A model generated the notes under the pieces. That model worked only from the letters and a program-made list of their open reading frames with translations, did no database searches and was not told where the DNA came from. From the NCBI RefSeq assembly GCF_943734655.1, contig NC_071354.1, positions 44,944,044-45,008,043 of the forward strand: DNA of 64,000 nt, read 5' to 3'. Positions 57,014 through 64,000 of the stretch are shown piece by piece. The number at the start of each line of letters is the position of its first letter. Position 1 is the first letter of the stretch. This stretch comes from Sabethes cyaneus. Its lineage: Eukaryota; Arthropoda; Insecta; Diptera; Culicidae. The position numbers and the translations under genes were made by a program.

Positions 57014-57575
57014 CCTTCCGTGACTTGCGCCAACTTTTGTAACACGGATACTCGCGCGTTGTATTTTGTACAACACTTTTTATCTCGGAATATCTCGGAA
57101 TCCTGGCTATATAGAAAGTTACTGTCTTCAGCAAAGTTAATCAGTAGATTAAGACCTATCGTTTGGGGGATAAAATTTTATAAGTTTGTCACCAGGTGGC
57201 GCCAAAATCCGCTGTAAATTGTACATCTTACATTTGCGACCATATACAAGTTGCTGCACCTGCGCAATGACCATCAACTGCTGAATAACTTTGCTGTATA
57301 CAGAAACCATTTTCCCTTTTGAAGAAATAAGAGAAACTTCGTACGGACCAAGTGCGGTACCCCTCACACGCCGCTTGCATCGTTTCTGCGATTTCGGTTC
57401 ATGCTCATCTATTTTGCTGAACAGCATTAATGTATAAATAATTATGTCATTTTGTTCATAATAAGTTAATTGAAGAATACATTTTGGTTTGACATCGATC
57501 TTTTACACTAAAACAAAATGGCATCCAAAAATCTACAAGTGTTGTACAAAATACAACAGCGCGAGTAACGGAAGG
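57014..57575. mobile_element. 562-bp TTAA-flanked TIR element (piggyBac-like ends)
   Basis: The left CCTTCCGTGACTTGCGC and the right GCGCGAGTAACGGAAGG are inverse, with TTGTATTTTGTACAACACTT inside each arm (the left arm carries an extra insertion of about 25 bases). TTAA at 57,010-57,013 and 57,576-57,579. TTAA plus CC...GG ends fits the piggyBac pattern. The 92-codon minus frame (57,149-57,427) has no transposase motif. Confidence 0.75.
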
Positions 57576-57589
57576 TTAAGGAAAAATAA

Positions 57590-57775
57590 AGCTTAAATAA
57601 GCGATTACTTTGAAAGGAAATGTCCTAGAGATTTGCAACCTTCTGCAAAAACATGTTTTTTGAGTCCTTCAATAATCGCCTAGAGCCATATGTTCTTGTG
57701 AAATACAACCAACATAAGCTAAGTATGAAAAACTAATTTCTAAAGAATTTCTAAAGAAAAACGTGACCGAACGAG
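57590..57775 (+). repeat. Dispersed repeat X, partial copy 3
   Basis: Matches 30,060-30,220 and the inverse of 56,850-57,000 (anchors TCCTAGAGATTTGCAACC, CTGCAAAAACATG, CAACATAAGCTAAGTATG). Together with copy 2 it makes an inverted pair around the 57,014 element. Confidence 0.7.
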
Positions 57776-59040
57776 AGTTACAACGGGACATAAAAAATGA
57801 GAAAATTGGAACGAAATCATTGAGAGAAAAATGAGGGGACTAAACAGAGAAAAAATGAGAGAAAAGACAAAAAAACGATAAAGAAAACGAGAAACAGTAA
57901 AGAAATGGAGGAAAACGAGATTTCTTTTTTTGTTCTCGTTTCCTAATTTATTTAATTTTTTATGTAAATAATTTATCTCTTTCATTTCCCGGTTTCTGAA
58001 TTCTGAAAAAAAATTCTGAATTTCTGAATTGAAAGAAAAAATAAAAACGAAAGGTAAAGGAAACGGAAAATTAAAATAGAAAAGAACAAAGGACATGATA
58101 CGAGGAAGAATGGAACGAACAAAAACCAAAAAATAGAAAAGGAGTTTAAAAAATATGACGAAACAAGACGAGAAAACGAAAAGAAAAACAGACAAAACGA
58201 GAGAAAAATTGAGATAGGAACAGAAGAGAAAGAGAGGGAGAGACAGAAAGAGGGAACATTGGACAGAAAAAAAGGAGAAAAAAACAAGTGAAAAAGGAGG
58301 GAAAACGAGACAAATAGAGGAAAGTCGGTATAGAAAAAGACACAAAGGTGGAAAAACGGGGTACAGACAAGAATATAACAACGGAACAGAAAACAAATGG
58401 TTTCAAATGGGAAATGAATGGCGAGAGCAGAAAAAGAAACCTGAAAGAGGAAACGAGGTCAAAAGGGGTATGAAAGGAGAAAGATGAGAAAATGGGACAG
58501 AAAAAGACGAGAAAAACAGTAATTTCCCAAAGAATCTAAGAACCGGGGAAGGGGAGAGAAAACGAGAAAACAGGAGATAAAGAAGAAACCCAGGAGTGTA
58601 AAGAGAAAAACAGAAGCAGAATAAATATTGCTAGAAAGGAGGAAAAACGGGACAAGAGGAAAAACGGAATAGAAAGAAGATAAAGAGTTAGAAAAAGACA
58701 AAAACTGGAAACGAAGAAAATATAAAAGGGAAATGAAAAAACAAGAACCAAAATAGGATTGAAAATAAGAAAATATGGGACACAAAACGAAGAAAAACGG
58801 AACAATAAAATAGGAAACATTAAACAGCAAAAAGATAAACGATAAAAAAAAGAAACGATAAAAAAAAGGAAAAGAGGAAAAACGGAAGGAAAATGAAGTA
58901 AAGTGAGAGCGAAAACCAAAAGAAAACTATACAGAAGAGGAGAAAAAACGAAACAAAAAGAAAGTAAACGGGACTGGAGAAGAGAAAAGACGTAACAGAA
59001 AAAAAGAAAAGCGTGTGAGAGAATATGACGAAAAATTCCA
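57776..59040 (+). repeat. 1.26-kb purine tract (degenerate GAAAAACGGGACAGA-like repeat)
   Basis: The plus strand is almost all A and G, with isolated C (often in AACGAG or AACGGG) and few T. Recurrent words are GAAAAACGG, GGAAAACGAG, GAGAAAAA and AGAAAGAGG; a loose period of about 12-17 bases is visible. A break with T occurs near 57,920-58,020. Long minus-strand frames (57,740-58,396, 218 codons; 58,536-58,919; 58,459-58,830) are Phe/Ser/Leu repeats generated by the pyrimidine strand and are not proteins. Confidence 0.85.
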
Positions 59041-59082
59041 ATTCGAATTTAGAGTCAAACTGCGTATCGAATTTCGTGCCCA

Positions 59083-59545
59083 TGACCAACTATAACTCTA
59101 ATTTAGTTCCCATAGTCAAATTTAAACTCTGATTTCAACTCTCATTTCCAGTACAAATTGAACTCCAATTTCAGGTTTAATTTCAAATCTAATCTCAAGT
59201 CCAATTCAAATCCAGTTTACGTCAAATTTCAATTCCAATGTTAAGTTCAATTTTGAGCTTATTTTAAACTCTATAAGAAATCCTATTCCAAGTCGGATTC
59301 AGTTCGAGTTTCAAGTAAAATTTCAAGTCCAATTTCAAATAAAAACTTCAAATTCGATTTTAGGTGCAAATGTCTAACTCGAACTAAAACTTGTAGCCCA
59401 ATTTCCCCAAATTTAAATCCAATTTTCGGTCCAATTTTCAGTTTAATTTGAAGTAAAGCTCCAATCCTAAGTCAGTCCAAATTTAAGTCTAATTTGATGT
59501 CCTATGTCTAGTCCGTTTTCAAGTCCATTTTCAGCATTAATTTCT
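59083..59545 (+). repeat. Array of a degenerate 12-mer (AATTTCAAGTCC)
   Basis: Successive words such as AATTTCAGGTTT, AATTTCAAATCT, AATCTCAAGTCC, AATTCAAATCC, AATTTCAAGTCC, AATTTCAAAT and AATTTTCGGTCC keep a period of about 12 bases for roughly 460 bases. It begins within 50 bases of the end of the purine tract. No protein-coding signal. Confidence 0.8.
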
Positions 59546-59749
59546 AGTAGGTACAGCCCCTCGTTTGATGTCTTTAGTCTAATAGCCCAGAAGTTCGGCT
59601 TTTTAATATAATCGGTGGGTCTTTAGCGATAGTTAACAGTAATAAATTCGTCCTCCTACGGTTACTCGATTTTCCAGGCTCTGGAAGGTTCCAATGAAAG
59701 GTTGAGTACCTTTTGTTTATGCTTGAACACGCTGGTGGCTACTTGAGTT

Positions 59750-61175
59750 ACGGATGCATTCTGTAGATGTCACAACATCTTTAATTACGGAAGCTTTTGA
59801 AGTAGCTTGCCCGCTAAAAACTATTAAAACGACTAGAGGAACACCATGGTGGAACTTTCATCTCGCGGAACTAAAGAAACGATGCAGGAGAGACTGGAAT
59901 AGACGTCGTAGGGATGGCATGGAGCCTTTCAAGCAGACCCGGAAAGCCTATGCAAAGGCTCTACGATCTTCAGCACGCACGAGCTGGCACAGGTTCTGTA
60001 GCAACGTTTCCAGTTTCGGCGAGGCAAGTCAACTTAATAAAATACTGTCAAAATCGAAAGATTATCAGGTTAATAACATTCGAAGTTCGAACGGTGAATA
60101 CTGTTCGAATGACAATGAAATCCTGGAATGTCTCTTTTATAGTCACTTTCCGGGCTGTGTGGAACCTGAAGTTCGAAACGATCCAGAAATCGTTTTAGGT
60201 GGCTTAAACTCATGGGCTATTTGCTCGGAGACTTGTCACAACTGAAGCGATTGAGTGGGCCGTGAACAGCTTCTCTCCATACAAATCTCCTGGAACAGAT
60301 GGAATATACCCTATTCTACTGCAAAAATTATTTAAATACTTCAAACACATTCTGAGAAGGATATTTGTGTATTGCTATTGGGTACATCCCAACTCAATAG
60401 CGTGAAATAACCATTATGTTTATTCCTAAAGGTGGACGCGCGACATATGAGCAAGCAAAAAGTTTTAGTCCAATCAGTCTAACGTCTTTCTTGCTTAAAT
60501 CACTTGAGCGGATTGTTGATCACCACATCCGCGAAACAAGCTTAGTAGAAGTTCCTCTTCATTCAGCACAACATGCTTATCAAAGTGGCAAGTCTACAAC
60601 CCCTTTATTATATGATGTGGTGGATAAACTTAAGGTTGCTTTTTCCCGAAAGGAATCTTGCTTAGGAACTTTTTTGGATATTGAAGGCGCGTTTGATAAC
60701 GTATCTTTCGCTTCCATTTTGGAGGCTGCTCGTTATCATAATGTGCCTTCAATAATCTTAAAGTGGACAGAACAAATGCTTAGAAGCCGATTGCTTTTTT
60801 CGTCCTTCGTATAGGACTTTTTCAAGTGACTTTCCTCCTAGAGAGGAGTGGTTGTCAGGCTACATGGAAAGGGAAATTTCCGACTATGCGGTCTGTTATA
60901 CCGATGGTTCCTTGTACGAAGGTTGCACGGGTGCTGGTGTTTACTGCCGTGAGCTGGAATTGGTGGAATTCTATTCGTTGGGTAGTTACTGCACCGTTTT
61001 TCAAGCTGAAATCTTTGCAATTATGTGCGGAGCTCAGTTTGCACTTCAAAAAGAACTGATAGGTAAGATTGTCTATTTCTGTTCTGATAGTCAAGCCGCT
61101 ATAAAAGCCCTTTGTGCGACTAATTCTAAATCTAAAACTGTCATCGCCTGCCACACCCAATTAGAAGCATTCTAA
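59750..61175 (+). pseudogene. LOA-clade retrotransposon ORF2, internally deleted
   Basis: First part (59,754-60,240): TPWWNFHLAELKKRCRRDWN, YAKALRSSARTSW and LNKILSKSKDY, the linker between endonuclease and RT. Then TTEAIEWAVNSFSPYKSPG (60,238) and, in another frame (60,416-60,814), FIPKGGRATYEQAKSFSPIS, SFLLKSLERIVD and GTFLDIEGAFDN (RT block A), typical of LOA-like elements. RT from block B through the YADD box is deleted. From about 60,819 an RNase H domain follows: CYTDGS (Asp 60,903), FQAEIFAI (Glu 61,008), SDSQAA (Asp 61,085), so the three metal-binding acids are intact. It ends at TAA after 61,172. Two frame changes and the deletion make it non-functional. A second RNase H scrap of this family is at 28,755-28,955. 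Confidence 0.9.
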
Positions 61176-61560
61176 GCATTGAAAATAGCTTCTTGTTATG
61201 AATAGGTGAAATCGGGTCAAACACAAGTCTGTGATTTTGCATCATGACAATGCTCTATTGCAAGATATTGCCTTTTATATCTGATTGTTTTGTGATTTAA
61301 GCAACATTGTATTTGACGGGACATAATTAGCATCAGAAGCTTACATTTTAACACATTATGCAAATAAATATTTCCTAATATTCTAGGATCCAAACAATTG
61401 CGTCAATGTAAGTCACGTAAAAAGCTATCCCATATGTTCGAACAATACTGTTCGCTGTTTGGTAATCCAAATTGCAAATTGTACTTTTCCAAACGCAATC
61501 TTTTTTCCTCTCGCTGTCCGGGAATCGTGCCGGAAAATAATGAATGTAACTAGTGTTGTT
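61176..61560. other. No gene seen
   Basis: AT-rich downstream DNA; the 3' UTR of the LOA-like copy may be included, but no tail was recognised. Confidence 0.35.
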
Positions 61561-62102
61561 GTCACCTCCGATATGGCTGGTAGGTACCCTCTACTCGGAA
61601 CTAGGTACTAGCACAAGAGGAGAGCTAATGTAGTGCAGCTCTTGAAATTAGGTCAAACGGACAAAAGCGCGCGTTTGAGACCGACCGTCGTCGTCGTAGC
61701 CGCCATTCCGTTACCATATACTATGCCATACTCTCCGGGCAGTCAGTGGGCGAAAAAGGTTGAACGTTACCAACGCACTACCGACCACGGGTGGAGCGAA
61801 AAAAAAAGACGGGAAAAGCGGCCAGCTGCTGCTGTCTCCGGGAAAGAGTGACTGAGTGAGCGAATAGGAGGTGAAGTGTGCACATTGCACATTCATGATT
61901 TTTTTTTTCACTTCTTGCTGCTTTCCATTTGTTCGTTTGAAAGGAAAGTTTCTGCCAGTTCCCTCGCAATTATGGCTTTTCAGCTAAAACTGCACTTTCT
62001 CGTGTGTCGCGTGTTTGGTGCATGTCGAGTTTTTCACCCAGATGTAATCACCTTTTGAGAAATTTTCAAATCTCAAACGAAAAGGCAGAAGTGGTTCTAA
62101 AT

Positions 62103-62122
62103 TGTGTGTGTGTGTGTGTGTG
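62103..62122 (+). repeat. (TG)n microsatellite
   Basis: About ten uninterrupted TG units followed by a T run. Confidence 0.9.
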
Positions 62123-62899
62123 TTTTTTTAGTTTTACTGGCAACTGGCAGGGATCTGGTTATCATTTGCATATTTTTCTTTTAACTTCAAACCACACTTA
62201 AAAATTGAATTTCAAATGCAAAATAACCTGATGTTGATTTAGATTAGTTCACGACGGACAGTCTTATGCACAGAAATATATTTCATTTAAACTAAATTTA
62301 AAATTATCATTTTGATCGCATCAAATTTTCAATTAAGCCTTTTCACTTCGGCATCTTTCTCTGCTCGCATTTCCTGCACCACTTTTATGACGATAAATCC
62401 TTTTAGAAGACCCTTTTTCTACGACGGACTCACCCGATATTAGAAACAAAAACACAGAGTAGCCTCCTCCAACGTTATGGCACAATAATTATGCTTAATT
62501 GCTCACGCGTTTCGTTTGCTCCCAGCAGTCCTTAGGACTAAACGTTGAACAGTTTGATAAATTTCTCAGGACATAAAAGGAAGGTTCTGCTCCCCTTTTC
62601 GAACCGAGCCCGAACGGGTCCCTTTTGGTTTTTCATCCGGTTAATTGAATATCAAAAGCCAGAACAAGTGAAACCAATGTTATTGATTGATTAACGCAAT
62701 TCATTCAACCACCTGTGATTCCCCTCACGTTTCGCTCGGCAGAACTTTTCCTCCCCAAATCAAGAGAACTACACACTTAAAGTAGATCCGACCGACCGAA
62801 CTGACTAGCTAGCCTGTCACAGCCTAAGGCACTAGGGAAAGCGTCCTTCTAGTAAGTGCGGCCTCGGCCTCCGCCTCCGCAACCATTCTGATTTTTCTG

Positions 62900-62920
62900 T
62901 CGTCGTCGTCGTCGTCGTCG
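62900..62920 (+). repeat. (GTC)n microsatellite
   Basis: Seven GTC units in a row. Confidence 0.9.
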
Positions 62921-63278
62921 GCCCGTTAGAAGGGAACTTTCCCAGAGGAATGAAAATCCACATGAATGAGGGAAAAGTCAGTCTCCGGTATCGTTCTCAC
63001 CGTTTCGTTGCTGCTGTCGTTTCCACTTGCCGTCGTTTTCATGGTAGGACGTAGTGTTTTCATTGATTTGAAGGTCGACCGAAGGCATTAGGGAACGAAG
63101 ATGCAGATACACACAACTCAGTCAATGGGTGATGTACTCTGTAGAGTAGCCCGGTGAATGACTGCTGAGGACCCAGCGAGAACACTAGACTTTACCGAAA
63201 CCAGGGGGCATTAGACCGGCATATCGTAGCAGCAGCGGCAGCAGCAGTAGAAGCAACGGCCAGCTTTAGCTTTGATTC

Positions 63279-63322
63279 GACGTTGTCGTCCTCGTCCTCG
63301 TCGTCGTCGTCGTCGTCGTCGA
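63279..63322 (+). repeat. Imperfect (GTC/CTC)n microsatellite
   Basis: GTTGTCGTCCTCGTCCTC leading into uninterrupted GTC units. On the minus strand this would read as an Asp or Arg run, depending on frame. Confidence 0.85.
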
Positions 63323-64000
63323 CCAATGCTGCAAACGTACATACGCGCGTATATGATGAGAAAATGCAGAAAGAGAAGGAATGAATGGCCAAGCGAGCGC
63401 GATAATGTGGAGTGTCTCGTCGTCTCGACCGTGTGTCTTTGGCTGGCGAGTGTTTCCTCTTCTTTCTTTCTTTTTTTTCGGGTTAGTGTGGTACCAACCG
63501 TTTGGGGTGGGAAATGCGACAGGGCAGGGTGGGGGTAACGGATCAGGCTTGAAGTGAACGAACGGTGCAATTCAGTGGCGGAAATTTTTCTCACAGGCCC
63601 AGTTCGGATTGTTGTCATTTGGTTTGGTGGGGTTAAGTTGGTGCTGTTCGGATTGAGTATACAGACGGGGAGGGAAACAGAGGGCTTGTTGTTGCAGCAG
63701 AAATCATATGTTCATGTTTGTCTCGGTATACCAGATGAGACATTGCTACGCTCCCTCCGTGATGCTGTGATGCGAAAGAGTAAAAGTATTCCTTTTTTCA
63801 ATATTTTGCTCTACGGTAACGCAGCAGAAAAGTTTAATGGAATTTGAATGATCGAGAGAATTCGGTGTTTAGAAACTCTACGGTGCGCAGTGTGAAAGTT
63901 TACAATAGAAACTATGTGGTCTACTTTCATAGTAAAACTCAAGCCAGTCGAGAGTGGAAGGTTCGAGTTTTTGTTACTATTTGACCGTTTGTTTGAACCC

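Larger units (their letters stand above)
61561..64000. other. Unique trinucleotide-rich DNA, possible 5' UTR or promoter region
   Basis: GC content rises, with runs of GTCGTC/CGACGA and CAG, and no repeat partners in the window. Frames at 63,211-63,618 and 63,272-63,538 are driven by the trinucleotide runs. The 63,554-63,847 frame (97 codons) has no domain. Several initiator-like TCAGT sites occur (for example 61,742). Composition resembles insect 5' UTR exons, but no start codon with supporting signals was found. Confidence 0.3.

Noticed and set aside
57740..58396. 218-codon minus-strand frame, Phe/Leu/Ser-rich, looks like a multi-pass membrane protein
   Set aside because: It is the pyrimidine strand of a purine tract; hydrophobicity comes from TTT/TTC/CTC codons, and overlapping frames look the same.
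63211..63618. 135-codon minus-strand frame with an Arg run
   Set aside because: Driven by the GTC microsatellite; no supporting splice or start signals.

Overview
The window looks like nuclear DNA of an insect with a large, transposon-rich genome, most likely a mosquito of the culicine (Aedes-like) type. This is inferred from the mix of elements: LOA-clade, RTE-clade and Jockey-clade non-LTR retrotransposon remnants, Tc1/mariner transposase remnants and many terminal-inverted-repeat (TIR) miniature elements. Genic DNA is sparse and shows CAG/CAA-coded glutamine tracts and spliceosomal splice signals. No bacterial operon, rRNA, tRNA or CRISPR array was seen. No complete functional gene is visible; nearly every open frame is a remnant, a shadow of a repeat, or a product of base-composition bias.

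Region 1 (1 to about 26,960) is one large AT-rich array of diverged tandem modules. About 30 modules carry the same core: a conserved upstream block, a short hairpin (arms like GCTACCCTT/AAGAGCAGC), then about 30-50 variable bases, then a second palindrome built on ATACTATG/CATAGTAT. Other recurring blocks carry further hairpins. The modules form higher-order repeats: a block of about 1.4-1.8 kb present three times (about 1,042, 3,138 and 8,013), a block of about 2.5 kb present three times (10,770, 13,225, 15,756), and a tandem pair of 430-bp units (22,931). Miniature transposons have landed inside it, several with visible target duplications: 6,325-8,012 (TA), 19,071-19,643 (TA, carrying a mariner-type transposase remnant), 19,940-20,047 and 21,619-22,352 (a 734-bp foldback flanked by TTAA).

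Region 2 (about 27,000-34,400) is a mosaic of nested miniature elements, foldbacks and transposase or RNase H scraps. Inverted paralogues at 56.2-57.8 kb preserve the empty sites of two insertions.

Region 3 (about 34,400-37,900) is the best candidate genic segment. A minus-strand terminal exon (37,891 to 37,168) encodes a Ser/Gly-rich stretch, an in-frame TGA followed by C, then 200 further codons rich in Gln, His and Ala. It follows a textbook splice acceptor and has an AATAAA about 220 nt after the final stop. On the plus strand a short exon (35,020-35,159) with a signal-peptide-like start and a GTAGGG donor is possible but unproven. Neither gene could be named.

Region 4 (about 38,700-64,000) holds decayed retrotransposons (Jockey at 38.7 kb, RTE at 40.0 and 51.6 kb, another reverse transcriptase scrap at 52.1 kb, LOA at 59.8 kb), Tc1/mariner pseudogenes (44.7 and 52.5 kb) and numerous miniature elements. 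It also has a 1.26-kb almost pure purine tract (57,776-59,040) next to an array of a degenerate 12-mer (59,083-59,545). The last 2.4 kb is unique, trinucleotide-rich DNA that resembles 5'-UTR or promoter sequence, without a supportable gene.
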